This document shows positions 47,893 to 55,570 of a stretch of DNA of 64,000 nucleotides, piece after piece. Both the position numbers and the translations under genes were made by a program. How positions within the stretch are numbered: the first letter of the stretch is position 1; each line of letters starts with the position of its first letter. This stretch comes from RHKX01 sp046330285 (GTDB taxonomy: Bacteria; Actinomycetota; Thermoleophilia; Solirubrobacterales; 70-9), in assembly GCA_046330285.1 (NCBI GenBank), contig JAXLSX010000004.1, forward strand, positions 62,001 to 126,000, given 5' to 3'. Below the pieces are notes generated by a model. The model did no database searches, was not told the DNA's origin, and saw nothing but the letters and a program-made list of their open reading frames with translations.

Positions 47893-49311
47893 ATGGACGC
47901 TTCCGAGCTCGCCTTCGCGGGGATTCACCGACAGGCGGAGCTCCTCCGGGAGGGCGTCGTCAGCTCGCGCGATCTCGTCGACGTCTACCTGGAGCGGATC
48001 GAGCGCTTCGACGGGCGGCTCAACGCCTTTCGCATCGTCCTCGCCGAGCGCGCTCTCGCCGAGGCCGAGGAGGCCGACCGGCGGATCGCGGCGGGGGAGG
48101 CCGCGCCGCTGCTCGGCGTGCCGATCGCGGTCAAGGACAACGTCGACGTCGCCGGCGAGATCACCACGAACGGCACCGCCGCCTACGACGATCCGGCCGC
48201 CGCCGACTCCGCTCACTACCGGCGGCTGCGCGAGGCGGGTGCGGTGCTGATCGGCAAGACGAACCTGCCCGAGCTCGCGATCTGGCCGTTCACCGAGAGC
48301 AAGACCTGGGGACGGACGCGCAATCCGTGGGACCCCGAGCACAGTGCCGGAGGTTCGAGTGGTGGGTCGGGGGCGGCCGTCGCTGCCGGGCTCGTCGGCG
48401 CGGCGTCCGCGTCCGACGGCGGCGGCTCGATCCGGATCCCGGCAGCCCAGTGCGGGCTGTTCGGGCTGAAGCCGCAGCGCGGCCGGATCAGCCTGATGCC
48501 CGAGCACGAGCACTGGCTCGGTCTCTCCGTCACCGGGTGCCTGAGCCGGCGGGTGATCGACACGGCGCTCTGGCTCGACGTCGCCGCCGGCCCCGAGCCC
48601 GGCGACGCTGACACGCCCCCTCCGCCCGATCGGCCCTACGTCGAGGCGGCCGCGACGGCACCCGGAACGCTGCGGATCGCGACGACCGTGACCGCGCCGC
48701 GCCCGGCAGCGCCGCCGATCATCAGCGACGAGGTCAAGGGTGGCATCGCCAGGTTCGGCGAGATCCTGCGATCGCTCGGTCACACCGTCTTCGAACGCGA
48801 CCCCGACTGGGGCCGGATCGGCGACGACATCACGCCCCGCTACCTCGGCGGCATCGCCGGTGAGGGCCGTCACGTCCCCCATCGCGAGCGGCTCGAGGAC
48901 CGGACCCGGGGGATGATCAGGCTCGGCTCGATGCTGCCGGGCCCGCTGGTGCGCCGCTCCCGCACCGCCGAGGCCGGGCATGCCGAGCGCCTCAACCGCG
49001 TCTTCGAGGAGGCCGACGTCCTGCTGACGCCGGTCATCGGGATCACGCCGCCGCCGTCCGGTCGCTGGGCGGGCCGGGGGGCGCTGCGGACGCTGATGAG
49101 CATCTCCCGCTCCTATCCCTGCGCGATCGCCTGGAACTACACCGGCCAGCCCGCCGCCTCGGTGCCGCTGCCACCGGAGTCGCCCGGCGGGTTGCCGCTG
49201 GCCGCGCAGCTGATCGCGCCGCCGAACCGCGAGGACCTGCTGATATCACTCGCCGCCCAGCTCGAGGCCGAGATCCGATGGCCCGAGCGCGTCCCCGAGG
49301 AGTACGCGTGA
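47893..49311 (+). CDS. Amidase signature family hydrolase
   Basis: This 472-residue amidase has the Ser-cisSer-Lys triad: Lys81 (GVPIAVKDNV), cis-Ser155 in SAGGSSGGSGA and nucleophile Ser179 in DGGGSIRIPA. It could be an aryl or aliphatic amidase. GatA is unlikely, because no gatB/gatC genes are adjacent and the sequence diverges. The start at ATG 47893 fits the family N-terminus; an upstream GTG frame is excluded. It overlaps the next zinc dehydrogenase by GTGA, so the two may act in one degradative route, for example amide then alcohol. Confidence 0.9.
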   Translation: MDASELAFAGIHRQAELLREGVVSSRDLVDVYLERIERFDGRLNAFRIVLAERALAEAEEADRRIAAGEAAPLLGVPIAVKDNVDVAGEITTNGTAAYDDPAAADSAHYRRLREAGAVLIGKTNLPELAIWPFTESKTWGRTRNPWDPEHSAGGSSGGSGAAVAAGLVGAASASDGGGSIRIPAAQCGLFGLKPQRGRISLMPEHEHWLGLSVTGCLSRRVIDTALWLDVAAGPEPGDADTPPPPDRPYVEAAATAPGTLRIATTVTAPRPAAPPIISDEVKGGIARFGEILRSLGHTVFERDPDWGRIGDDITPRYLGGIAGEGRHVPHRERLEDRTRGMIRLGSMLPGPLVRRSRTAEAGHAERLNRVFEEADVLLTPVIGITPPPSGRWAGRGALRTLMSISRSYPCAIAWNYTGQPAASVPLPPESPGGLPLAAQLIAPPNREDLLISLAAQLEAEIRWPERVPEEYA

Positions 49312-50297
49312 AGGTCGTCGCAGTCGGTCCCGAGCAAACCCTCGAGGTGCGGGAGGTCGACGATCCCGATCCCGGTGAGGGGCAGGTCCTCGTCGACGTC
49401 GCCGCGTGCGGGATCTGCGGCTCCGACCTCCACATGCTTCCCTCCGGCGTCCTGCCCGAGGGCTCGGTGCTCGGTCACGAGCTGTCGGGGACGCTCGCCG
49501 GCGTCGGCTCCGGGGTGGAGGGCTGGTCGGAGGGCGACCGCGTCTGCGTCTACCCGTTCGCACCGGTCGACCAGCTCGACATCCCGCTGGCGATGTCGAG
49601 CGGGATCGGCCTCGGCACCAACGACGGCGGCTACGCCGAGCGGATGGTCTGCGACGCGGAGATGCTCTGGCGGCTGCCGGAGGAGATCGAGCTCGAGCAC
49701 GGCGCGCTCGTCGAGCCGCTCGCCGTCGGCCTGCACGGCATCGACGTCTCCGGCGCCGAGCCCGGTCAGCCGGTCTGCGTGCTCGGTTGCGGGCCGATCG
49801 GTGCGATGACCCTCGTCGGCCTTCGCGGCCGCGGCTTCGAGGACATCGTCGTCGTCGAGCCCAATCCCGGGCGCCGCGAGCTGGCGAAGCGCCTCGGAGC
49901 TCCTCACGTCAGCGGGATGGAGAACGTCCACGAGGCCGTCCTCGGTGCTCTCGGCGGTCGCGCCCCCGAAGCGGTGATCGAGTGCGCGGGCCACGTCTCC
50001 GCGCCGGGGCTCGCGGTCGAGCTGGTCGCCCCGGAGGGGACCGTCGCGCTCGTCGGCATGCTCGAGGAGCCGGTGCCGATCTCCCAGCTCAACGTGATGC
50101 TGAAGGAGGCGGTCCTGCGGGGCTCGTTCGCCTACCGGCCCCGTGACTTCGACGAAGCCGTCGCGTTGCTCGCTGCCGGGAAGGTCCCGGTCGACGAGCT
50201 CGTCACCTCGCGGCACCCGCTCGAGGACGCCTCCGCGTGCTTCACGGAGCTGCGCCGGCCGGGCACCGAGGAGCTCAAGGTCCTGCTGACCCCCTGA
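49308..50297 (+). CDS. Zinc-dependent alcohol/polyol dehydrogenase (MDR superfamily)
   Basis: This 329-residue NAD(P)-dependent medium-chain dehydrogenase has catalytic zinc ligands in ACGICGSDLH (Cys37) and GHE (His57-Glu58), and the GCGPIGAMTLVGLRGRG nucleotide motif. The structural-zinc lobe with four closely spaced cysteines is missing, an unusual point for classical ADH but seen in some sorbitol/threonine-type members. Start GTG 49308, overlapping the amidase stop. It resembles threonine or polyol dehydrogenases more than class I ADH. The substrate is unknown. Confidence 0.88.
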   Translation: MKVVAVGPEQTLEVREVDDPDPGEGQVLVDVAACGICGSDLHMLPSGVLPEGSVLGHELSGTLAGVGSGVEGWSEGDRVCVYPFAPVDQLDIPLAMSSGIGLGTNDGGYAERMVCDAEMLWRLPEEIELEHGALVEPLAVGLHGIDVSGAEPGQPVCVLGCGPIGAMTLVGLRGRGFEDIVVVEPNPGRRELAKRLGAPHVSGMENVHEAVLGALGGRAPEAVIECAGHVSAPGLAVELVAPEGTVALVGMLEEPVPISQLNVMLKEAVLRGSFAYRPRDFDEAVALLAAGKVPVDELVTSRHPLEDASACFTELRRPGTEELKVLLTP

Positions 50298-50320
50298 GCG
50301 GCGGGCGCGGGCTTCGGCTG

Positions 50321-51241
50321 TCAGGCCTGGCCGCGTTCGCGGGCCTTGCGGAGCCCGAGTCGCGTCGACGCCCCGCTACCGAGCATCATCAGCGCGTTCG
50401 ATGCCGGCAGCCGGTAGCCGGCGCGGGTGTGCGGCGCGTAGGTCGCGCGGTCGCCGTCGACCTCGAGCCAGCCGGTGTAGACGCGCTGCTCCTGACCGAC
50501 CATGCGCGGCTCGAACCGGTGTGCGGTCAGCCCCGCCCGGCGACCACCCTCAGGTCGTACGGAGGCGGGGACGATCAGCTCCGCGCCGCCGGGGCCGGCG
50601 CCGGTCGCCGACACGGCGGTGACCATCGGCAGCCCGTCGCCGCCGGCCCAGCCGAGCAGCGAGTGGGGGAGGCGCCCGACTTCGGCCGCGAGACGGGCGG
50701 CATCGGTCCGTGGCCCGGTGCCGTTCTTCGGCGGGGACTGGGGCGCCGGCGGGTCCGGGAGCGGTTCGCCGTGGACGACGGGCTCGCCGGCGCAGTCCAG
50801 CGTCGGCCAGACCAGGATGCGGCGCACCGCGACCGTGATCGCCACCCGCTCGTAGTAATAGACGTGCTGCCAGCGGCCGAGCAGCCCCTCTTTGCGCTTG
50901 CCGAGGAAGTGCTCCCACTGCGGCCCGATGGAGTCGAGCCAGGCCCGGTCGGGCGCGGACTGGACCGTCGCCTCGCCCTGGACGAGGACGAACTCGGGCC
51001 GGTCGCTGTCGGCGTGGTCGCGGGCATGGAAGGCGACGGCGACACCCGGATTGGCGCGAATCCGCTCGAGCTTCTTCCAGAGCCCTAGCGACGTCGACAG
51101 CGTCACGGTCCCGGCCTCGCGATCGCGGAGCCCGAGCGGCGCCATCGGGGTGATCACCACGCCTCGCGCCGGCGTCAGGTAGGCGAGGCCGGCGGCGAGG
51201 TCGCCGGCGAGCACCTCGTCGACCGATTCGGGCCACTCCAT
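50321..51241 (-). CDS. Pyridoxamine-phosphate-oxidase-like flavin/F420 protein
   Basis: This 306-residue protein has a split-barrel flavin or F420-binding domain in the first half (about 10-150: LAYLTPARGVVITPMAPLG, TLSTSLGLWKKLERIRANPGVAVAFHARDH, VQGEATV) and a second weaker domain of unknown kind (about 180-306). The YYYERVAITVAVRRI segment is typical of the family. Many actinobacterial members use F420. Start ATG 51241, with GTG at 51247 also possible. It converges with the dehydrogenase gene; its role could be redox detoxification. Confidence 0.8.
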   Translation of the reverse strand: MEWPESVDEVLAGDLAAGLAYLTPARGVVITPMAPLGLRDREAGTVTLSTSLGLWKKLERIRANPGVAVAFHARDHADSDRPEFVLVQGEATVQSAPDRAWLDSIGPQWEHFLGKRKEGLLGRWQHVYYYERVAITVAVRRILVWPTLDCAGEPVVHGEPLPDPPAPQSPPKNGTGPRTDAARLAAEVGRLPHSLLGWAGGDGLPMVTAVSATGAGPGGAELIVPASVRPEGGRRAGLTAHRFEPRMVGQEQRVYTGWLEVDGDRATYAPHTRAGYRLPASNALMMLGSGASTRLGLRKARERGQA

Positions 51242-51307
51242 TCCCACGGGCAGAACCTATCCGGGCGGCGCCGATCGGGGCGCCGCCGCGCCGGTAGCCT
51301 TCCCGGC

Positions 51308-52966
51308 ATGGCGATCGAGCCCGGGTCCGAGCGGAGAGCCCATCAGTGGCGTGAGGAGGAATACGCGCGCGAGCGCGAGCGCGACGTGCCCTTCGAGACG
51401 CTCTCGGGACACCCGATCGAGCCGCTCTACACGGCCGACGACCTCGCCGGCCACGACCCCGAGCGCGACGAGGGCTTCCCCGGCTCGTTCCCCTACACGC
51501 GCGGCGTCTACCCGTCGATGTACCGCGGCCGGCTCTGGACGATGCGCCAGTTCGCGGGCTTCGGCACGGTCGAGGAGACGAACGCGCGGTTCCGCTACCT
51601 GCTCGACCACGGCCAGACCGGACTCTCGACCGCGTTCGACATGCCGACGCTGATGGGTCTCGACTCCGACCACGAGCGGTCGTTAGGCGAGGTCGGCGTC
51701 GAGGGAGTCGCCCTCGACACCGTCGACGACATGGCGACGCTGTTCGACGGGATCCCGCTCGACGAGGTGACCGTCTCGATGACGATCAACGCGCCCGCAG
51801 CGATCCTGCTGGCCTTCTACGTCGTCGCCGCCGAGGAGAAGGGGATCACGCCGGACAAGCTCGGCGGGACGATCCAGACCGACATCCTCAAGGAGTACAT
51901 CGCCCAGAAGGAGTGGTGCTTCCCGATCGAGCCGGCGATGCGCCTCGTCACCGACATGGTCGAGTGGTGCGCGCAGGAGATGCCGCGCTGGCATCCGATC
52001 TCGATCTCCGGCTACCACATCCGCGAGGCCGGATCGACGGCCCAGCAGGAGCTCGCGTTCACGCTCAAGGACGGGCTCACCTACGTCGAGCGCGCGGTCG
52101 AGCGGGGCCTCGACGTCGACGAGTTCGCGCCGCGCCTCTCGTTCTTCTTCAACGCGCACATCGATTTCTTCGAGGAGATCGCCAAGTACCGGGCCGCCCG
52201 CCGGATCTGGGCTCGCGAGCTCCGGGACACCTTCGGCGCGAAGAACCCGAAGTCGATGCTGATGCGCACCCACACCCAGACGGCAGGGGTCAGCCTGACC
52301 GCCCAGCAGCCGCTCGTGAACATCGTGCGGACGACGATCGAGGCGCTCGCCGGCGTCCTCGGAGGCACCCAGTCGCTGCACACCAACAGCTACGACGAGG
52401 CGCTCGCGCTGCCGACCGAGGAGGCCGTCCGGATCGCCCTCCGGACGCAGCAGGTGATCGCGCACGAATCCGGTGTCACCAACACCGTCGACCCGCTCGG
52501 CGGCTCCTACTTCGTCGAGAAGCTGACCGACGAGATGGAGGCGGCCGCCTACGACTACTTCGCGCGGATCGACGAGCTCGGCGGGATGGTCGCCGCGATC
52601 GAGGCCAACTTCCCGCAGCGCGAGATCTCCGACGCCGCCTTCGAGCACCAGGCCGCCCTCGAGAAGGAGGAGCGGATCATGGTCGGCGTCAACGCCTTCC
52701 GGGTCGAGGACGACGAGCTGACCGAGATCCACCGCCCCGACCCCGCCGCCGAGTCGCGTCAGAAGGAGCGCCTCGCCGAGACGATGGCGCGCCGCGACGA
52801 TGCGGCCGCCGCCGCGGCGCTCGCGGCGCTCGAGAGCGCTGCCGCCGAGGACCGCAACCTGATGCCGCTGCTCGTCGACTGCGCCCGGGCCCGGGTCAGC
52901 GAGGGGGAGATGATCGCGGCGATGCAGCGGGTCTTCGGCACCTACACCGAGACTCCCGTCTACTAG
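51308..52966 (+). CDS. icmA: B12-dependent acyl-CoA mutase large subunit, isobutyryl-CoA mutase type
   Basis: This 552-residue catalytic subunit has the TIM barrel of the methylmalonyl-CoA mutase family (SISGYHIREAGSTA with His237, SLTAQQPLVNIVRTTIEALA, QSLHTNSYDEALALPTEEA) and lacks the B12 domain, which is encoded separately at 54005. Gapless alignment with MutB places Phe82 (RQFAGFG) where MutB has Tyr89 and Gln200 (DILKEYIAQK) where it has Arg207. Phe/Gln at these positions define isobutyryl-CoA mutase (IcmA), which interconverts isobutyryl- and n-butyryl-CoA. Its length also matches IcmA (about 566). Start ATG 51308. MeaB (28313) is the probable chaperone. Confidence 0.88.
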   Translation: MAIEPGSERRAHQWREEEYARERERDVPFETLSGHPIEPLYTADDLAGHDPERDEGFPGSFPYTRGVYPSMYRGRLWTMRQFAGFGTVEETNARFRYLLDHGQTGLSTAFDMPTLMGLDSDHERSLGEVGVEGVALDTVDDMATLFDGIPLDEVTVSMTINAPAAILLAFYVVAAEEKGITPDKLGGTIQTDILKEYIAQKEWCFPIEPAMRLVTDMVEWCAQEMPRWHPISISGYHIREAGSTAQQELAFTLKDGLTYVERAVERGLDVDEFAPRLSFFFNAHIDFFEEIAKYRAARRIWARELRDTFGAKNPKSMLMRTHTQTAGVSLTAQQPLVNIVRTTIEALAGVLGGTQSLHTNSYDEALALPTEEAVRIALRTQQVIAHESGVTNTVDPLGGSYFVEKLTDEMEAAAYDYFARIDELGGMVAAIEANFPQREISDAAFEHQAALEKEERIMVGVNAFRVEDDELTEIHRPDPAAESRQKERLAETMARRDDAAAAAALAALESAAAEDRNLMPLLVDCARARVSEGEMIAAMQRVFGTYTETPVY

Positions 52967-52984
52967 ATCACTGCGCGACTCGCA

Positions 52985-53044
52985 GCCCTCCGGGCTGCTC
53001 GACTGCGCGCCGGACAACCGCCGCCCTCCGGGCTGCTCGACTGC
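52985..53044. repeat. 22-bp direct repeat, each copy with an internal hairpin
   Basis: The 22-base unit beginning GCCCTCCGGGCTGCTCGACTG occurs at 52985-53006 and 53023-53044, 38 bases apart. Each contains the short hairpin GCCC-TCC-GGGC; in the first copy this extends to CAGCCC/GGGCTG. The pair lies just after icmA and may act as a terminator for it. It is not a CRISPR, since there are only two copies. Confidence 0.7.
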
Positions 53045-53085
53045 TCCCTCGGATTGAGGACGGCTGTTTCGGGTAGGGGTCCGGC

Positions 53086-53406
53086 ATGAGCGATTTCGAG
53101 GTTGTCCAGAGCGACGTCGAGGGCTGGGACGTCCGCCGTACCGGCGAGGCGCAGGCCCTCTCCAACTATGCGACCCGCGAGCTCGCGGAGGAGGCCGCCC
53201 GGCGCCAGCAGGAGGCCGAACACCACAGCGGCGGCACCGCCGACGCGATCGATGTCCGCCAGGACGTCTTCAGCGAGGGCCCCGAGGAGGAGCTCGACGC
53301 GAAGAAGACGCTGCTCGGTGCCGGAACGGTTGCGATCGGCGTGATCCTGCTGATCGCGGTCATCGCAGTTCTCGTCGTCGTCACCGGCGTCACGAACGGC
53401 CCGTAG
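53086..53406 (+). CDS. Small protein with DUF2188-like domain and C-terminal membrane helix
   Basis: This 106-residue protein begins MSDFEVVQSDVEGWDVRRTGEAQALSNYATRELAEEAARRQQ (about 3-45), resembling DUF2188 (V.P...GW.V...G..RA......A...A). The C-terminal 75-102 is a single transmembrane segment (TVAIGVILLIAVIAVLVVV). The N-terminus is therefore likely cytosolic. Start ATG 53086, about 120 bases after icmA across the direct repeats. No known function. Confidence 0.78.
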   Translation: MSDFEVVQSDVEGWDVRRTGEAQALSNYATRELAEEAARRQQEAEHHSGGTADAIDVRQDVFSEGPEEELDAKKTLLGAGTVAIGVILLIAVIAVLVVVTGVTNGP

Positions 53407-53502
53407 GCGCGCCGCGGGGCCGTCGCCGCCTCGCGCCCGACTCCTCCCGACCCCGCTCGCCGAGGCCCGATCTGGGCGGGATCTTGCAGCCCCGGGTCGA
53501 GG

Positions 53503-53519
53503 GCTAACAGTTCGCTAAC
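53503..53519. promoter_or_regulatory. GCTAAC direct repeat upstream of Rpf-like gene
   Basis: GCTAAC occurs at 53503-53508 and 53514-53519, exactly 11 bases apart, in an AT-richer patch about 25-40 bases before the Rpf-like start. Such one-turn spacing is typical for response-regulator half sites. There is no other support for regulation here. Confidence 0.3.
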
Positions 53520-53543
53520 CGGATCCTTAGGGTGCCCGCCTTC

Positions 53544-53942
53544 ATGGTCAGCACCCCGAACAGAATGCTCACGGTCCTGCTCGCCGCCACCGCGGCGCTG
53601 CTCCTCGTCCTCGCGCTCGGCGCCGTCACCGCGCCCGCCTCCAAGCACCACGCGCCGGGGACCCACAAGCGGACCCTCGACGGCGTCTTCGAGCGCAAGG
53701 TCTCGAAGAAGAACAAGAAGTGGGCCAAGCGCGTCGCCGCCTGCGAGTCCGGCGGCAACCCGAACGCGATCGGCGGCGGCGGCACCTATCGCGGCGCCTT
53801 CCAGTTCATGCGCTCGACCTGGAAGACCTCGCCGCGCTCGCCCGGCGGCGATCCGATCGACTACAGCTACAAGACCCAGGCCTTCGTCGCGGTCCGGCTG
53901 AAGATGCGTTCGGGCTCTTCGCCCTGGCCGAGTTGCGGCTGA
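53544..53942 (+). CDS. Rpf-like secreted transglycosylase
   Basis: This 132-residue protein has a signal peptide (about 8-30) and a C-terminal transglycosylase-like domain (about 58-132) with the resuscitation-promoting-factor pattern: WAKRVAACESGGNPNAIGGGGTYRGAFQFMRSTW, catalytic Glu68 after Cys67, and Cys131 in the closing PWPSCG for the disulfide. It should cleave peptidoglycan glycan strands and may help regrowth from dormancy. Start ATG 53544; GTG 53532 is possible. At this size the domain is close to minimal, without LysM or DUF348 parts. Confidence 0.87.
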   Translation: MVSTPNRMLTVLLAATAALLLVLALGAVTAPASKHHAPGTHKRTLDGVFERKVSKKNKKWAKRVAACESGGNPNAIGGGGTYRGAFQFMRSTWKTSPRSPGGDPIDYSYKTQAFVAVRLKMRSGSSPWPSCG

Positions 53943-54004
53943 GCGGCTGAGCGGCTGAGTCGTCAGGCCCGTCCCGAGCCCCCGCCGGATACCCTTCCCG
54001 GGCA

Positions 54005-54409
54005 ATGAGCGAACGGAAGATCAGAGTCGTAGTCGCCAAGCCCGGTCTCGACGGTCATGACCGCGGGGCCAAGATCATCGCCCGCGCGCTCCGCGACGCC
54101 GGCATGGAGGTCATCTACACGGGCCTTCATCAGACCCCGGAGCAGATCGCCGCGACCGTGATCCAGGAGGACGCCGACGCCGTCGGCCTCTCGATCCTCT
54201 CCGGCGCCCATATGACCCTGGTCCCGAAGATCGTCGACATGCTCCGCGAGCAGGGGGCCGATGAGGTCCTCGTCACCGTCGGCGGGACGATCCCGGCCGA
54301 CGACATCCCCGAGCTCAAGCGCCTCGGCGTCGCCGAGGTCTTCACGCCCGGCGCGCCGACCGACGACATCGTCGAGTTCCTGCGCAGCCACGTCGCGACG
54401 CCGGCGTAG
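54005..54409 (+). CDS. icmB: B12-binding subunit of acyl-CoA mutase (IcmB type)
   Basis: This 134-residue protein is the stand-alone cobalamin-binding domain of the split acyl-CoA mutase. The motif DGHDRG at 16-21 provides His18 as lower axial ligand to cobalt, followed by LSGAHMTLVPKIVDML and VGGTIPADDIPELKRLGVAEVFTPG, typical of the flavodoxin-like fold. Its size matches IcmB (about 136). It lies about 1 kb after icmA with two unrelated small genes between. It should pair with the 51308 subunit. A hairpin follows the stop. Confidence 0.9.
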   Translation: MSERKIRVVVAKPGLDGHDRGAKIIARALRDAGMEVIYTGLHQTPEQIAATVIQEDADAVGLSILSGAHMTLVPKIVDMLREQGADEVLVTVGGTIPADDIPELKRLGVAEVFTPGAPTDDIVEFLRSHVATPA

Positions 54410-54419
54410 GGGGATAACT

Positions 54420-54458
54420 CCGGGGAGATCCTCCGGCTTCGCCGTCCGGTCTCCCCGG
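54420..54458 (+). terminator. GC-rich hairpin after icmB
   Basis: CCGGGGAGA (54420-54428) pairs with TCTCCCCGG (54450-54458), and a smaller CGGC/GCCG hairpin sits inside. It begins 11 bases after the icmB stop. There is no T-tract, so termination is inferred from structure and position. Confidence 0.55.
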
Positions 54459-54581
54459 TCGGCGCGGTGAACGTGACGGGATGACATGTGTATGTCTCCC
54501 AGCCGACGGAAGGCAAGAAACCCTGCCTGGCGGGGACAACTCGCCATTCGCCTTCCGACTGAGCCGACGAACCGCGAGTTA

Positions 54582-54598
54582 CTGACCACAGTGGTCAG
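54582..54598. promoter_or_regulatory. 17-base palindrome upstream of etf genes
   Basis: CTGACCAC-A-GTGGTCAG is a perfect 8-bp inverted repeat with a single central A. It lies about 180 bases before etfB. Its length and symmetry fit a TetR- or GntR-type operator. The regulator is not in the window, as far as can be seen. Confidence 0.5.
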
Positions 54599-54709
54599 CA
54601 ACGTGCAGTTCGTCCCCGGAATGACTCCCACCGCGACCCCTCACTGCCAAAACCAACTCCCACCCACCGCCGGGCCCGGCGTGAGCCGAACACCTGGCTA
54701 CCGCACCGA

Positions 54710-54725
54710 TTGACTAGTCAGTCAA
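54710..54725. promoter_or_regulatory. Operator-like inverted repeat at the etf promoter
   Basis: TTGACT-AGTC-AGTCAA is a perfect 6-bp inverted repeat around four bases, within which TGACTAGTCA is itself a 10-base palindrome. The left half matches a -35 box. TAGCAT at 54739-54744 could be the -10, but the 23-base spacer is too long, so the promoter call is weaker than the operator call. Both lie 50-70 bases before the etfB start. Confidence 0.5.
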
Positions 54726-54778
54726 CCGCCTGAATCGCTAGCATTCGCGGCCGCAAGTCCCCCAAGGAGGCACCCACT

Positions 54779-55570
54779 TTGAAGATCTGTTGTCTAGTGA
54801 AGGAGGTCCCGGACGCTGCCGTGCAGAAGCGGCTCGATCCGGCCACCAAGCGGCTTGACCGCTCGGGTGAGAAGACCCTGAACCAGTTCGATACGCACGG
54901 CATCGAGGCCGCCATGCAGATCCGCGAGGGCGGAGCTGTCGAGGTCGACGAGATCGTCGCGGTGACGATGGGCCCGGAGACCGCCCAGCGCGCCCTGCAC
55001 AAGGCCGTCGCCCTCGGCGCCGACCGGTCCGTGCACCTCACCGACGGCTCGCTGGCCGGCTCGGACGTCTGCGCCACCGGCTACGCCCTCGCGAAGGTGC
55101 TCGAGAGCGAGTCGCCCGACCTCGTCCTGCTCGGACAGCAGTCCGACGACGGCGAGTGCTACACGATCGGCGCCGTCGTGGCCGACCACCTGAAGATGCC
55201 GTCGCTGACCCAGGTCATCGAGATGGACGTCGACGGCGACAAGCTCACCTGCAAGCGGCAGGCCGAGTACGGGTACGACACCGTCGAGATCCAGGTCCCG
55301 GCCGTGATCAGCGTCGGCGACGCGATCAACGAGCCGCGCTACCCGTCGCTGAAGGCGATCATGGGCGCGAAGAAGAAGCCGCTCGACACGAAGGGTGCCG
55401 GCGACGTCGGCATCGAGTCCGACAAGGTCGGCGAGTCCGGCTCGCAGACCCAGGTCCTCGGAATCAACCCGCCGCCCGAGAAGCAGGCCGGCGAGATCAT
55501 CGAGGACGAGGACACCAACGAGACGGTCGAGAAGATCGTCGCCTGGCTCGAGGAAAGGAAGCTGATCTAG
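54779..55570 (+). CDS. etfB: Electron transfer flavoprotein beta subunit
   Basis: This 263-residue subunit binds AMP and forms the EtfAB dimer that accepts electrons from acyl-CoA dehydrogenases. It begins KICCLVKEVPDA and has the conserved VDEIVAVTMGPE and GQQSDDGECYTIGAVVADHL segments and the recognition-loop region near YDTVEIQVPAVISVGDAINEPRYPSLKAIMGAKKKPL. The start is TTG 54779, set by AAGGAGG eight bases upstream. It abuts etfA by a single base. Electrons would come from the 43192 dehydrogenase and go to ETF-QO at 56643. Confidence 0.94.
   Translation: MKICCLVKEVPDAAVQKRLDPATKRLDRSGEKTLNQFDTHGIEAAMQIREGGAVEVDEIVAVTMGPETAQRALHKAVALGADRSVHLTDGSLAGSDVCATGYALAKVLESESPDLVLLGQQSDDGECYTIGAVVADHLKMPSLTQVIEMDVDGDKLTCKRQAEYGYDTVEIQVPAVISVGDAINEPRYPSLKAIMGAKKKPLDTKGAGDVGIESDKVGESGSQTQVLGINPPPEKQAGEIIEDEDTNETVEKIVAWLEERKLI

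Larger units (their letters stand above)
54410..54778. other. Intergenic region between icmB and etfB
   Basis: This 369-base gap holds a GC hairpin terminator (54420-54458), a 17-base palindrome (54582-54598), an operator-like repeat overlapping a -35-like TTGACT (54710-54725) and a strong ribosome site AAGGAGG (54764-54770). Between 54480 and 54700 the sequence has no open frame with convincing codon use. It is probably the regulatory region for the etf operon. Confidence 0.6.

Noticed and set aside
52985..53044. Possible CRISPR
   Set aside because: Two repeat copies only, and no cas genes or further spacers.
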